Source: Jannaschia sp. S6380
GTDB taxonomy: Bacteria > Pseudomonadota > Alphaproteobacteria > Rhodobacterales > Rhodobacteraceae
Direction of reading: 5' to 3'
Length of the DNA stretch: 64,000 bases
NCBI RefSeq assembly: GCF_023015695.1
Contig: NZ_JALKAS010000001.1
Span: 186,001-250,000, forward strand
Below, piece after piece: positions 1 through 11,184 of this stretch. Numbering within the stretch: position 1 is the stretch's first letter; the number at the start of each line of letters is the position of its first letter. The translations under genes were made by a program, and so were the position numbers. Under the pieces are notes generated by a model. The model was not told the origin of the DNA and made no database searches. It saw only the letters and a list, made by a program, of their open reading frames with translations.

Positions 1-1
1 A

Positions 2-52
2 CCGGCAGACCTGCTGGCGTTGGCGGCGTTTTTGGAGGGGGTTCAGGGGTGA
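2..52 (+). CDS. C-terminal end of an unidentified protein (partial)
   Basis: The first bases of the window read in one frame as 16 residues, PADLLALAAFLEGVQG, followed by TGA at 50-52. The composition (Ala/Leu-rich helix) and high GC fit the tail of a real gene entering from the left. The piece is too short to assign a family. It could also be chance open frame. Confidence 0.35.
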   Translation, partial: PADLLALAAFLEGVQG

Positions 53-161
53 GGGGGCGGAAAGAGCTTCCCTGGATAGAAGGGGCAATAAACCAACATC
101 GTTGGTAGCGTGCGGGTTCAATGATGCATAGGTGTCATGTAACCATCCAACCTGCCAAGCA
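53..161. other. Short intergenic stretch, nothing recognised
   Basis: A mixed-composition spacer between the tail of the upstream gene and the convergent frameshifted gene. I see no convincing terminator or promoter in it. Confidence 0.4.
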
Positions 162-892
162 TCACTCTTCGGTAAAACTAGAGCAGCGATAAAGGCTGCC
201 CCACTCGAAATCCAAATCAACGGTGATGGGGCTAGGGGGTTGGAGGCTGTTAGATACTCGCGGCAGCAAATCTATTGAAATAACGCCGGCCTTTTGGCTT
301 GACAAGATATTAGCAAAGGACTCGAGTTGTTTGCAGTTATTCTTATAATGAGAGAAGACAAGAATGATAAGGTGGGGCGTGTCGCTAGCCAATAGGATGC
401 CGTCTTCGCCGCCTGCGCTAAGGAATTGGGGCTTTTGATGCATATCTCTGAGCCATCCGGGCTGTATTTCTTTGCGCAACTCCTGATGTATAATTGTTCC
501 GTATGGGCCATTTATTTTTGTTTCCGTTCCCAAATATCTGCCTGGACCGTCTTTAACTCGAATTTCAACCGGAAGTTCGATCCTCAACCGAAATTTGTCG
601 TAATCAAGTTCGGAGTCGTAGGCAAGATAAAGCGGTGCTGGCGCTGTGTCAGGTAGTTCGTGGTCAATGCGTGGTTCAATACTTACACCGCCCGGAATAT
701 GATTGTCCAAGATGGCTTCCATTCGACGCTCGGCTCGATCGACGAAACTCGTGACTTCACCTCGACTAAAGGTGTAGAACCATACACTGCCACCGGTGAG
801 AATTAGTACGATCGCGGCAAGAAACTTACTTTGATTGCTGGAATATCGTTGATCAGTTTCCTAAATTGAAGTAATATCTTTATGGATTCCAT
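162..892 (-). pseudogene. Unknown single-pass membrane protein gene broken by a frameshift
   Basis: The main open part (about 186 residues from an internal ATG at 722) has no recognisable family. Reading upstream of that ATG in the same frame gives a coherent membrane helix (FLAAIVLILTGG...) but no usable start codon before a stop at 861-863. The neighbouring frame has an ATG at 890-892, with AAGGA seven bases upstream, and reads MESIKILLQFRKLINDIPAIK before running into a stop. Joining the two frames near 825-835 gives one protein: a short cytoplasmic N-terminus, one membrane helix, and a roughly 200-residue exterior domain. One missing base explains it. The gene is clearly AT-richer than its neighbours, suggesting transfer. 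It may be real decay or a base-calling error. Confidence 0.55.
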
Positions 893-977
893 CAAGTTGT
901 CCTTGGAGGTATGCGGTCCTGCCACCTTCCGTCCGTGGCTCAGTCCCGCTCTCGATAGAGCTATTCATTTTCGGTTC

Positions 978-2936
978 TCATACATCCAAATCCCCGGCAA
1001 ACCGCGCATTCTCACTAATATACTGAAACCGCATCTCCGGTTTCTTCCCCATCAACCGCTCGACAAGATCGCCCGTCTCGCCGGGTTCGTCCTCGTCCAC
1101 GGTCACGCGGATCAGTTTGCGCGATGCCGGGTCCATGGTGGTTTCCTTCAGGTCCTTCGCGTCCATCTCGCCCAGGCCCTTGAAGCGTGAGACGTCGATC
1201 TTGCCCTTTCCGCCCAGGCCCTTTGCCAGCCATTCGTCCCGTTCGGCCTCGTCGAGGCAATAGACGCGCCTGGCCCCCTGCGTCAGCCGGAACAGGGGCG
1301 GGCAGGCGAGGTAGAGGTGGCCCGCGTCGATCATCGGGCGCATCTGGGTGAAGAAGAACGTCATCAGGAGAGATGCGATATGGGCGCCGTCGACATCGGC
1401 GTCGGTCATGATGATGACCTTGTCGTAGCGCAGGTCGTCGATGTTGAACCTGGTGCCCAAGGCCACGCCCAGGGCCTGGCTCAGGTCCGAGATCTCGGCG
1501 TTCGACGTCAGCTTGCCGGAGGCCGCGCCCAGCACGTTCAGGATCTTGCCGCGCAGCGGCAGGAGGGCCTGGGTCTTGCGGTTCCGCGCCATCTTGGCGG
1601 AGCCGCCGGCGCTGTCGCCTTCGACGATGAAAAGCTCGGTGCCCTCGCGGGTGTTAGCGGAACAATCGACCAGCTTGCCGGGCAGGCGCAGCTTCTTGGT
1701 CGCGGACTTGCGCGCGGTCTCCTTTTCCTGCCGGCGACGGAGGCGTTCTTCGGCACGCAGAACCAGGAAATCGAGGATGGCGCCGGCCGATTTCGTGTCC
1801 GAGGCCAGCCAGTTGTCGAAACGGTCGCGGACCGCGCCTTCGGTCATCTTGGCGGCAGCCTCGGTCGACAGGCGGTCCTTGGTCTGGCCGACGAAGGCGG
1901 GTTCGGCGATGAAACACGACACGAGTGCGCAGCCGCCCGACATCAGGTCGTCGCGGGTGATCTGCGCCGCCTTCTTGTTGTTCGCCAGTTCGCCATAGGC
2001 CTTGATGCCCTTGAGGATGGCGGCCCAGAAGCCCTGGACATGCGTTCCGCCCTCGGGCGTGGGCACCGTGTTGCAGTAGGATTGCAGGAAGCCGTCGCGC
2101 GCGGGCGTCCAGTTGATGGCCCACTCGACCTTGCCGGCGGCGCCGAACTTCTCCTGAAAGTCGACGGTGCCGGCGAAGGCGGCGTCGGCATAGGTCGAGG
2201 CGGTGCCGAGCGTCTCGGTCAGATAGTCCGACAGGCCGCCGGGAAAGTGGAACGTCGCAGTGGTGGGCGTCTCGCCGTCGTCAATCTCGGACTTCCAGCG
2301 GATCTCCACGCCCGAAAAGAGATACGCTTTGGACCGGATCGACTTGAACAGGCGGGCGGGCTTGAACTTCTGGGCGCCGAAGATCTCGGGGTCGGCATGG
2401 AAGGTGACGGTGGTGCCGCGCCGGTTCGGAGTGGCGCCGATCCTTTCCACGGGGCCGAGCGGCAGCCCGCGCGAGAAGCGCTGCTCCCACAACTCCCGGT
2501 CGCGGGCGACCTGGACGACCATGCTGTCCGACAATGCGTTGACGACCGAGGCGCCCACGCCGTGCAACCCGCCGGACGTCTGGTACGCTTTGCCGCTGAA
2601 CTTGCCGCCCGCGTGCAGGGTGCAGAGAATGACCTCCAAAGCGGACTTGTCGGGGAACTTGGGATGCGGGTCGATCGGAATGCCGCGCCCGTTGTCGCGG
2701 ATCGTGATCGACCCGTCGGCGCGCAGTTCCACCTCGATCCGATTGGCATGGCCCGCGACCGCCTCGTCCATCGAGTTGTCGAGGACCTCGGCCACCATGT
2801 GATGCAGTGCGCGTTCGTCGGTGCCGCCGATATACATTCCGGGGCGCTTGCGAACGGGCTCCAACCCCTCCAGCACCTCGATGGAGGAGGCATCGTAGGT
2901 CTCGGACGGCGCCGTGTTGAGGAGGTCGTCGGGCAT
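978..2936 (-). CDS. parE: DNA topoisomerase IV subunit B
   Basis: This is the ATPase subunit of topoisomerase IV, which pairs with ParC to decatenate daughter chromosomes. The 652-residue length fits ParE rather than the longer GyrB. An N-terminal GHKL ATPase domain is visible (EVLDNSMDEAV, DNGRGIP, GLHGVGASVVNALS), followed by the transducer domain. The TOPRIM region has EGDSAGG near residue 438 and DADVDG near 513. The C-terminal segment ends RFKGLGEMDAKDLKETTMDP, the usual ParE/GyrB tail. The ATG at 2936 gives a normal N-terminus for the family. The gene stands alone, transcribed away from the frameshifted gene at 162-892. Confidence 0.95.
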   Translation of the reverse strand: MPDDLLNTAPSETYDASSIEVLEGLEPVRKRPGMYIGGTDERALHHMVAEVLDNSMDEAVAGHANRIEVELRADGSITIRDNGRGIPIDPHPKFPDKSALEVILCTLHAGGKFSGKAYQTSGGLHGVGASVVNALSDSMVVQVARDRELWEQRFSRGLPLGPVERIGATPNRRGTTVTFHADPEIFGAQKFKPARLFKSIRSKAYLFSGVEIRWKSEIDDGETPTTATFHFPGGLSDYLTETLGTASTYADAAFAGTVDFQEKFGAAGKVEWAINWTPARDGFLQSYCNTVPTPEGGTHVQGFWAAILKGIKAYGELANNKKAAQITRDDLMSGGCALVSCFIAEPAFVGQTKDRLSTEAAAKMTEGAVRDRFDNWLASDTKSAGAILDFLVLRAEERLRRRQEKETARKSATKKLRLPGKLVDCSANTREGTELFIVEGDSAGGSAKMARNRKTQALLPLRGKILNVLGAASGKLTSNAEISDLSQALGVALGTRFNIDDLRYDKVIIMTDADVDGAHIASLLMTFFFTQMRPMIDAGHLYLACPPLFRLTQGARRVYCLDEAERDEWLAKGLGGKGKIDVSRFKGLGEMDAKDLKETTMDPASRKLIRVTVDEDEPGETGDLVERLMGKKPEMRFQYISENARFAGDLDV

Positions 2937-3015
2937 CTTACGCTCTATCTTGTGTGCTCGGCGTCAAGCTAGGCGATATGCGGGGCGGGGAAAAGGGTGC
3001 GACGGCCCGGGGACC

Positions 3016-3627
3016 TCAGGCTGTGGACCACAGGTCGCGCAGCGCGGCGAAGGCCGTCAGCGCCTGCCGCGCGCGAGCTTCGACGAAGGGCCGATCCGGC
3101 ACCGCAGTCGCACCGATGACGCGACGGATCTGCAGATCGCCGATAAGGAGGTTCAGAAACAGCGTGGCTGCGACCTCAGGTTCGGGCACCTTCCGCCCGC
3201 GCGCTTCGGCCGCTCGCACGATCAGGTCCGCGATGCGGGGCGCGATCTCCTGCCGGCCGCCCTGTGCGATCGCGCGACCCAGTTCCCCGGACGGATCGCC
3301 CGCCGCCGCGCGGTTGAGCAGGATCGCCGGGTCGTCCAGCAGCATGGTCAGAAGGATCGGCGCCACGTTTGCCAGAACCTTCTCCGGGTCGTCGGTGCCG
3401 GTCAGGCCTTCGTCCAGATGCCGTCGTACCCGCTCGGCGTTGCGGCGGGTCAGGGCGACGAACAGACCGCGCTTGTCGCCATACCAGCGATAAAGTGTCT
3501 CGTTCGACGCGCGCGAGGCCCGCGCGATCGCCAGCATGGATGCGCCGCCATAGCCCTTTTCCGCAAGCACGGCATAAGCGGCTTTGGCGATCCGTGACTC
3601 CCGGTCGTCGTGATCCAGCTTGGTCAT
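3016..3627 (-). CDS. TetR/AcrR family transcriptional regulator
   Basis: A 203-residue one-component repressor. The N-terminal helix-turn-helix is typical (RIAKAAYAVLAEKGYGG, then NETLYRWYGDKRGLF at about residues 43-57). The C-terminal ligand domain is helical and not assignable to a ligand. The start at 3627 (MTKLD) is chosen because a longer upstream reading would run through the operator region and into the divergent gene. The gene is divergent from the DUF1772 membrane protein, with 72 bp between the start codons that hold two near-identical dyads. It probably represses both itself and that neighbour. Confidence 0.9.
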   Translation of the reverse strand: MTKLDHDDRESRIAKAAYAVLAEKGYGGASMLAIARASRASNETLYRWYGDKRGLFVALTRRNAERVRRHLDEGLTGTDDPEKVLANVAPILLTMLLDDPAILLNRAAAGDPSGELGRAIAQGGRQEIAPRIADLIVRAAEARGRKVPEPEVAATLFLNLLIGDLQIRRVIGATAVPDRPFVEARARQALTAFAALRDLWSTA

Positions 3628-3638
3628 TGCAAAATACC

Positions 3639-3652
3639 GTACATATCTGTAC
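3639..3652. promoter_or_regulatory. TetR-type operator, copy 1 (GTACA-N4-TGTAC)
   Basis: GTACATATCTGTAC lies between the divergent TetR and DUF1772 genes. Its half-sites GTACA and TGTAC are perfect inverted repeats, and a second copy starts 27 bp away. The placement and duplication make it the likely binding site of the adjacent TetR regulator. Confidence 0.7.
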
Positions 3653-3665
3653 GCGCAAGGCAAAC

Positions 3666-3679
3666 GTACAGATGTGTAC
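3666..3679. promoter_or_regulatory. TetR-type operator, copy 2 (GTACA-N4-TGTAC)
   Basis: GTACAGATGTGTAC is the second copy of the same dyad, 20 bp before the DUF1772 start codon. Two copies 27 bp apart, between two divergent starts, suggest that one TetR dimer covers each promoter. Confidence 0.7.
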
Positions 3680-3699
3680 GCCAGGTTGGGAGATCGCTC

Positions 3700-4257
3700 A
3701 TGACACGTTTCATCCTCGCCGCACTTGGCACATCCGTCCTGTTCACGGGGGCGGTGTTCGGCTTGTTCTTCGCCTGGGTATCGACCGTGATGTGGGGCTT
3801 CGACGCGGCCGATCCGCGGGTGGCGATCCCCGCGATGCAGGCGGTCAACGCGAACGTCCGGAACGCGACGTTCGGCACCGTCTTCTTCGGCGCGCCGATT
3901 GTCCTGCTGGCCACGGCGGCGCTGCTGGCATGGATCGGCGCACGTCGCAGCGCCAGTTGGACGTTGCTGGCAGCGGCCGTGTTCGTCTTCGGCACTCTCG
4001 CGCCGACGTTCCTGGTGAACGTTCCGATGAACGAGGCGCTGGCGACCATCGCCGTCCCGCGCGATCCGACCGCCGCCGCGCAAGTATGGGCGGACTTTTC
4101 CGGACCTTGGCAGGTCTGGAACGGTTTGCGCACGGCGATGGCGGGTCTCGCCCTGCTCGGGGTCGTCGCGGCATTCGTGGCCCTGCCCGGTGGGCGCGTC
4201 CCCGCGCGGGGCGGCGACTGGCGGAAAGGTGATGCAACGCCCGGTCACGCTTGCTAA
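3700..4257 (+). CDS. DUF1772 family membrane protein
   Basis: A 185-residue inner-membrane protein with four predicted helices. The layout, with a conserved N(x)NxxN-like region after helix 1 (QAVNANVRNATFG) and PMNEAL before the last third, matches the DUF1772 / anthrone-oxygenase-like family, whose bacterial role is unknown. I chose the ATG at 3700 (MTRFILAALG) because a longer reading starts inside the divergent tetR gene and covers both operators. It is probably induced when the adjacent TetR regulator binds its ligand. Confidence 0.8.
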   Translation: MTRFILAALGTSVLFTGAVFGLFFAWVSTVMWGFDAADPRVAIPAMQAVNANVRNATFGTVFFGAPIVLLATAALLAWIGARRSASWTLLAAAVFVFGTLAPTFLVNVPMNEALATIAVPRDPTAAAQVWADFSGPWQVWNGLRTAMAGLALLGVVAAFVALPGGRVPARGGDWRKGDATPGHAC

Positions 4258-4286
4258 GGCACGGCGCGACAGCAGGCTGAGGTTTC

Positions 4287-5303
4287 ATGACGCGTATCCT
4301 TCTGACCGGCGGCGCCGGATATATCGGCTCGCACACTTTCGTCGCGCTGCGCGAGGCGGGCTTCGACGTCACGATCCTCGACGACTTCTCGAATGCGGAG
4401 CCGTCGGTGATCGACCGCCTCGCGCGGCTGACCGGCGGTCCGGTGGACGTGGTGCGGGGCTCCGTGATGGACCGCGATGCGCTGGACGCGCTGTTTGCCG
4501 CGAAACCCTATGACGGGGTGGTCCATTTCGCGGCGCGAAAGGCCGTGGGGGAGAGCACCGAAAGGCCGCTGGACTACTTCGAAACCAATATCGGCGGCCT
4601 GACCACGTTGATGCAGGCGATGCGGGCCGCCGACGTCTGGCGGATCGTCTTCAGCTCCACCGCCACGGTCTATGGCGAGCCGGAGGTGTTCCCCCTGACG
4701 GAGGATCTGCCGCTGTCGCACACCTCGCCCTATGCCTTCACCAAGCTGACCTGCGAGCGGATCCTGGAACAGGCCGCAAGGGCCGACCCCTGGTGCGTCG
4801 GCGTGCTGCGCTACTTCAATCCGGTCGGTGCCCATTCCAGCGCCATGATCGGAGAGGACCCGCGCGGCGTCCCCGACAACCTGATGCCCTTCATCGCCAA
4901 GGTCGCTCTGGGCGAACTGGCGGAGCTTCAGGTCTTCGGCGACGACTACGACACGCCGGACGGGACTGCCTGGCGCGACTATATCCACGTGATGGACCTG
5001 GCAGATGCGCATGTCCGGTCGCTGCAGGCGCTGATGGATGGGCGTGCGCATGTCCTGAACATCGGGACGGGGCGGCCGATCTCGGTTCTGGACATGCACG
5101 CGGCCTATTCCGCCGCCGCCGGTCGGGATCTGCCCTATCGCATCGCGCCCCGGAGGCCGGGTGACGTGCCGAAACTCTATGCCGACCCCTCCCGCGCGCG
5201 GCAGGTTCTGGGGTTCCAGGCAAAGCGCGATCTGGACGAGATGTGCCGGTCCAGTTGGGAGTGGGTCCAGGCCCGCGCCCAGGGGTGGCGGTTCAACTCC
5301 TGA
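4287..5303 (+). CDS. galE: UDP-glucose 4-epimerase
   Basis: This enzyme interconverts UDP-glucose and UDP-galactose, supplying sugars for polysaccharide and LPS. It is 338 residues, the normal GalE length. The Rossmann motif GGAGYIGSH is at residues 8-16. The catalytic SSTATVYGE segment sits near residue 124 and the YxxxK pair (YAFTK) near 149-153. The C-terminal GTGRPISVLDM and RRPGDVPKLYADP segments are standard. It is convergent with ccmG, and the stop codons are only seven bases apart, with a hairpin across the junction. Confidence 0.95.
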   Translation: MTRILLTGGAGYIGSHTFVALREAGFDVTILDDFSNAEPSVIDRLARLTGGPVDVVRGSVMDRDALDALFAAKPYDGVVHFAARKAVGESTERPLDYFETNIGGLTTLMQAMRAADVWRIVFSSTATVYGEPEVFPLTEDLPLSHTSPYAFTKLTCERILEQAARADPWCVGVLRYFNPVGAHSSAMIGEDPRGVPDNLMPFIAKVALGELAELQVFGDDYDTPDGTAWRDYIHVMDLADAHVRSLQALMDGRAHVLNIGTGRPISVLDMHAAYSAAAGRDLPYRIAPRRPGDVPKLYADPSRARQVLGFQAKRDLDEMCRSSWEWVQARAQGWRFNS

Positions 5304-5304
5304 C

Positions 5305-5326
5305 GGCCCGCTAGGGTGTGCGGGCC
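5305..5326 (+). terminator. Hairpin after galE, overlapping the ccmG stop
   Basis: GGCCCGC (5305-5311) and GCGGGCC (5320-5326) form a 7-bp perfect GC stem with an 8-base loop, followed by TTCTC. It lies directly after the galE stop and can end galE transcription. It also overlaps the last codons of the convergent ccmG gene. Confidence 0.55.
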
Positions 5327-5838
5327 TTCTCGATCTCGGGCAGCAGGGTGTCCGTGACCACCGATTGGGTGATCGGCCCGACGAAACGGTAGGTGACGAT
5401 GCCTTCGCCATCGACAACGAACGTCTCGGGCAGGCCGTAGACGCCCCAGTCAAGGCCGGTGCGGGCGGTCGCGTCGGCCCCGATGGCCGCGTAGGGGTCC
5501 CCCAGTTCCTCCAGGAACCTCAGCGCGTCGGACGGCGCATCCTTGTAGTTTACGCCATAGACCGGCAGCGTCCCGGACAGGGTTTCGAGCTGCGGATGCT
5601 CCACCCGGCAGGGCACGCACCAACTGGCCCAGAAATTGACCAGCTTGACGTTGCCGTCGGTCAGCATATTGGGCGTCAGCGGCGTCCGGCCGGGCAGGGC
5701 GGTGACCGTCAGCGTGGGCGCCGGCTGGCCCACCCGGACCGAGGGCAGCGTGTCGGGATCGTCGCGCCACATTCCCTTGAGGAACAGCCCGCCCAGGAAA
5801 GCGAAGACCGCGACGGGGAGGAGGGCCAGCCATCTCAT
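5311..5838 (-). CDS. ccmG: Periplasmic thiol:disulfide interchange protein CcmG/DsbE
   Basis: A membrane-anchored thioredoxin that helps keep apocytochrome c and CcmH cysteines reduced for haem attachment. The 175-residue protein has an N-terminal anchor (residues 3-20) and the active site WASWCVPC with Cys74 and Cys77. The later GLPETFVVDGEGIV segment carries the cis-proline region typical of CcmG. It is the last gene of the ccmABCDG unit and its ATG overlaps the ccmD stop (ATGA). In Rhodobacter this gene is helX. A second ccmG copy lies at 50597-51148. Confidence 0.93.
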   Translation of the reverse strand: MRWLALLPVAVFAFLGGLFLKGMWRDDPDTLPSVRVGQPAPTLTVTALPGRTPLTPNMLTDGNVKLVNFWASWCVPCRVEHPQLETLSGTLPVYGVNYKDAPSDALRFLEELGDPYAAIGADATARTGLDWGVYGLPETFVVDGEGIVTYRFVGPITQSVVTDTLLPEIEKARTP

Positions 5839-5972
5839 TCCTCGGCCTCCTCCAACGCGCGCTTGGCGGCCTTTCCGGCCAGAACGGACTGCACGACCAG
5901 TCCGCCGATCAGCAGGGCCGAGAGACCGTAGGCCAAAAGGATGTCGAAGGCGTAGCGGCCGAGGTCGATCAT
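5835..5972 (-). CDS. ccmD: Haem exporter protein CcmD
   Basis: A 45-residue small membrane protein with one helix (about residues 9-32, ILLAYGLSALLIGGLVVQSV) and a charged C-terminal tail. CcmD joins the CcmABC complex and helps release holo-CcmE. The start at 5972 (MIDLGRY) overlaps the ccmC stop and the stop overlaps the ccmG start, both as ATGA. That coupling, plus size and position between ccmC and ccmG, makes the call firm although the sequence is short. Confidence 0.9.
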   Translation of the reverse strand: MIDLGRYAFDILLAYGLSALLIGGLVVQSVLAGKAAKRALEEAEE

Positions 5973-6697
5973 GCGTGGCGCCTCCGCAGGGCGAGGGCGT
6001 GAAGGCGACGGCGTCGGATCTCCGTCCGCGTCCGCACGAGGACGAGCGCGAGGAACAGCGCGACGAAGCCCACGATGGTCACCACCAGCGGCAGCCAGAA
6101 GACATCGGCCACGTTCTCCTCGGCATCGAGGGAAAGCGACGCGCCCTGATGCAGGCCCTGGTTCCAGAATTGCGCTGCATAGCGCGACAGGACGGCGAAG
6201 ACCGTGCCGACGAGGCACAGCACGGATGTCAGGTCGGCCGCCTGGTCCTGCCCCTCGATCGACTGCCACAAGGCGATGTATCCGAGATAGAACAGCCCCA
6301 GGATCAGGAACGACGTCAGGCGCGGATCCCATTCCCAATAGGTGCCCCACATCGGTTTGCCCCAGATGGCCCCCGTCAGCAGGGCGACCACGGTCATCAC
6401 CAAGCCGATCGGTGCGGCGGCCCGCGCGGCCAGCGCCGAGACATGGTGCCGTCGGATCAGCCAGATGAGCGAGGTCACCAGCATCATGAACCACGCATTG
6501 ATCGCGATGAAGGCAGACGGGACGTGGATATAGATGATCTTGACCGAATGCCCCATTCGGAAATCCTCAGGCGTGAGGAAGAAGCCCCAAGCCAACCCCG
6601 TGACGCACAGCAGCGCCGCCAGCCCGGCGACCCAGGGCAGGATACGGGCCGAAAGCGACATGAAGCGGCGCGGGTTGGCATATTCCCAGACAGACAT
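5969..6697 (-). CDS. ccmC: Haem-handling protein CcmC
   Basis: An integral membrane protein that loads haem onto the chaperone CcmE. It is 242 residues with six predicted helices. The tryptophan-rich haem-handling motif is present (WGTYWEWDPRLTS), and flanking periplasmic histidines occur at HVPSAF and in the QGLHQGASLSL segment. It sits downstream of ccmB and is coupled to ccmD by an ATGA overlap. This matches helC of the Rhodobacter hel operon. Confidence 0.95.
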   Translation of the reverse strand: MSVWEYANPRRFMSLSARILPWVAGLAALLCVTGLAWGFFLTPEDFRMGHSVKIIYIHVPSAFIAINAWFMMLVTSLIWLIRRHHVSALAARAAAPIGLVMTVVALLTGAIWGKPMWGTYWEWDPRLTSFLILGLFYLGYIALWQSIEGQDQAADLTSVLCLVGTVFAVLSRYAAQFWNQGLHQGASLSLDAEENVADVFWLPLVVTIVGFVALFLALVLVRTRTEIRRRRLHALALRRRHA

Positions 6698-6798
6698 TCG
6701 GCAGTCCTATGTTCGCGGGCACGGGTCGGCAAGGGAGCCTGTGCGACGATCCGTTCACGTGACCGTGGATCGCTCCGCCAGCCGGTGAGGGCGGTCCG

Positions 6799-7455
6799 TC
6801 ATCGCAAGTTGGCCCGCAGGACTGCCGCCGTCGCGAACGGCAGCAGTGCGATGCAGCCCAACGTGATCGCGGCGAGAAGCGCGAGTGGGGTGGCGACGGA
6901 CAGGCCCTCGCCACCCCGGCGCACGATCTCGGCGCCGAAGACCAGTGTCGGAATGTAGAGCGGCAAGACGAGGAGCGACAGGAGCAGCGATCCCCGGCGG
7001 AGCCCGACGGTCACCGCCGCGCCGAACGTGCCGAGCCAGGACAGCGCCGGCGTTCCGATGGCCAGCGAGAGCACCAGCCAGGGCAAGGCGGCGGGCGGCA
7101 GGAACAGCAGAAGCGACAGCGGGGCTGCGGCAACCGTCAGGGGCAGCCCGGTCGTCAGCCAGTGCGCCAGCGCCTTGATGGCGGCGACGCCTTCCAGCGG
7201 GATGGGGGCGGTGGCGAGCAGCTCCAGCGAGCCGTCCTCGGCATCGAGCGCGAAGAGCCGGTCGAGCGACAGGAGGCAGGCCAGCAGGGCGCCGAGCCAC
7301 AGGATGCCCGGTGCGATCGGGCCCAGTCGGTCGGGCTGCGGCCCGACGCCCAGCGGCACGAGCGTCGCGAGGATCAGAAAGAACGCGAGGCCGAGGCCGA
7401 ACCCCCCGCCCGCACGGATCGCCAGCCGCAGGTCACGGATCAGGAGCGCGATCAT
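6799..7455 (-). CDS. ccmB: Haem exporter permease CcmB
   Basis: The membrane subunit of the CcmAB ABC transporter needed for cytochrome c maturation. It is 218 residues, the family norm, with six hydrophobic segments. The [22 protein letters not shown] segment is characteristic of CcmB. Its start overlaps the ccmA stop by four bases, so the two are co-translated, while a 101-bp gap precedes ccmC. Confidence 0.93.
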   Translation of the reverse strand: MIALLIRDLRLAIRAGGGFGLGLAFFLILATLVPLGVGPQPDRLGPIAPGILWLGALLACLLSLDRLFALDAEDGSLELLATAPIPLEGVAAIKALAHWLTTGLPLTVAAAPLSLLLFLPPAALPWLVLSLAIGTPALSWLGTFGAAVTVGLRRGSLLLSLLVLPLYIPTLVFGAEIVRRGGEGLSVATPLALLAAITLGCIALLPFATAAVLRANLR

Positions 7456-8072
7456 TCCACCGCCTCTGCAAAGGGATCGTCGCCCGTTCGGGACATCGTT
7501 TCCGCGAATGTTGAGACATCAAGGCTCCGCGTCTGAGGCAGGCCGAGGTCGATATGCGTGGCGAGGATGGCGCAGCCGCCTTGCACCAGATGCGCCGAGA
7601 CCGCCGCCGCGAACCGCGCGACATTCGCCGCGTCGAGCGACACGGTCGGCTCGTCCAGCAGCCAGATCGGACGGCCCGTCAACGGAAGGCGCGCGAGACT
7701 GGTGCGCCGCTTCTGACCCGCCGACAGGTCCGCCACGCGTCGCGGCAGCAGATCGCCAAGGTCGAACGCCGCGATGGCCGGGACGAGGTCCCGTGCGCCG
7801 AAGATCCGTGCCCAGAAATCCAGGTTCTCGGCCACGGTCAGCTGCGCCTTCAGCCCGTCGGAATGGGCGGCGTAGGCCACGGTGTCGGACGGGGGTGCGC
7901 GCCCCGTGACCGGGGGCGTCAGTCCGGCCAGCGTTCGCAACAGGGTCGTCTTGCCCGATCCGTTCGGCCCCCGCAGGATCAGCGCCGTGCCCGCCGCGAC
8001 GGTGACGGCCACGTCGCGCAGCACGATCGTCTCGCCGCGGCGGCAGGTCAGGTTGACGACGTCGAGGTCCAT
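7452..8072 (-). CDS. ccmA: Haem exporter ATP-binding protein CcmA
   Basis: The ATPase of the CcmAB transporter, whose ATP hydrolysis drives release of haem-loaded CcmE. The Walker A GPNGSGKT is at residues 35-42, the ABC signature appears as [14 protein letters not shown], and Walker B as IWLLDEPT. I chose the ATG at 8072 ([10 protein letters not shown]), which gives 206 residues, the usual CcmA length. A longer reading to 8192 adds a non-conserved, arginine-rich extension. It heads the ccmABCDG operon and is divergent from acnA. Confidence 0.93.
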   Translation of the reverse strand: MDLDVVNLTCRRGETIVLRDVAVTVAAGTALILRGPNGSGKTTLLRTLAGLTPPVTGRAPPSDTVAYAAHSDGLKAQLTVAENLDFWARIFGARDLVPAIAAFDLGDLLPRRVADLSAGQKRRTSLARLPLTGRPIWLLDEPTVSLDAANVARFAAAVSAHLVQGGCAILATHIDLGLPQTRSLDVSTFAETMSRTGDDPFAEAVE

Positions 8073-8208
8073 CCGGGCGGTGTAGCGACCCCGCGCACCG
8101 AAGGGGAGGGGGTGAGTTCGTCGTCCGGTCTCCATCATCGCTGCCGACCCACGAAGTTTGAGGGAACCGCCCGCCGACCCGTCGGGACGCACATCATATA
8201 TGTAAGAG

Positions 8209-8224
8209 CATCGCGACCGCGATG
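8209..8224. promoter_or_regulatory. Perfect dyad between ccmA and acnA
   Basis: CATCGCG-AC-CGCGATG is a 7-bp perfect inverted repeat in the 240-bp divergent region between ccmA and acnA. It is followed by an AT-richer piece at about 8190-8202 (CATATATG) that could serve as a -10 element for one direction. The regulator is not known. It could also be a chance GC palindrome. Confidence 0.4.
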
Positions 8225-8312
8225 TTCAGCATACCACGGTATACCCTTGAACCCCGGGGGCGGTTGAGGCATTGACCGGGCGAACCCTGCCAGCCCCCTC
8301 GGAGGACCAACC

Positions 8313-11087
<2,775 letters not shown>

Positions 11088-11109
11088 TTGCATGATCGGT
11101 GGCCGCCAC

Positions 11110-11137
11110 GCGGGGCCCTTCGTGGCCCCGCTATTCG
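11110..11137 (+). terminator. Rho-independent terminator of acnA
   Basis: GCGGGGCC (11110-11117) pairs perfectly with GGCCCCGC (11124-11131) around a 6-base loop and is followed by TATTCGTT. The 8-bp GC stem lies 22 bases after the acnA stop. Confidence 0.8.
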
Positions 11138-11184
11138 TTGCGTCTTCCGAATCTTGGTGCTCGGCCGGCATTCACGGTCGGGCC

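Noticed and set aside
825..850. Programmed ribosomal frameshift in the first gene
   Set aside because: No X-XXY-YYZ slippery site or following hairpin is evident; a simple indel is the plainer explanation.
1317..2972. A 551-codon open frame opposite parE
   Set aside because: Same cause: codon bias of parE. No domain is visible and it runs through the parE start region.
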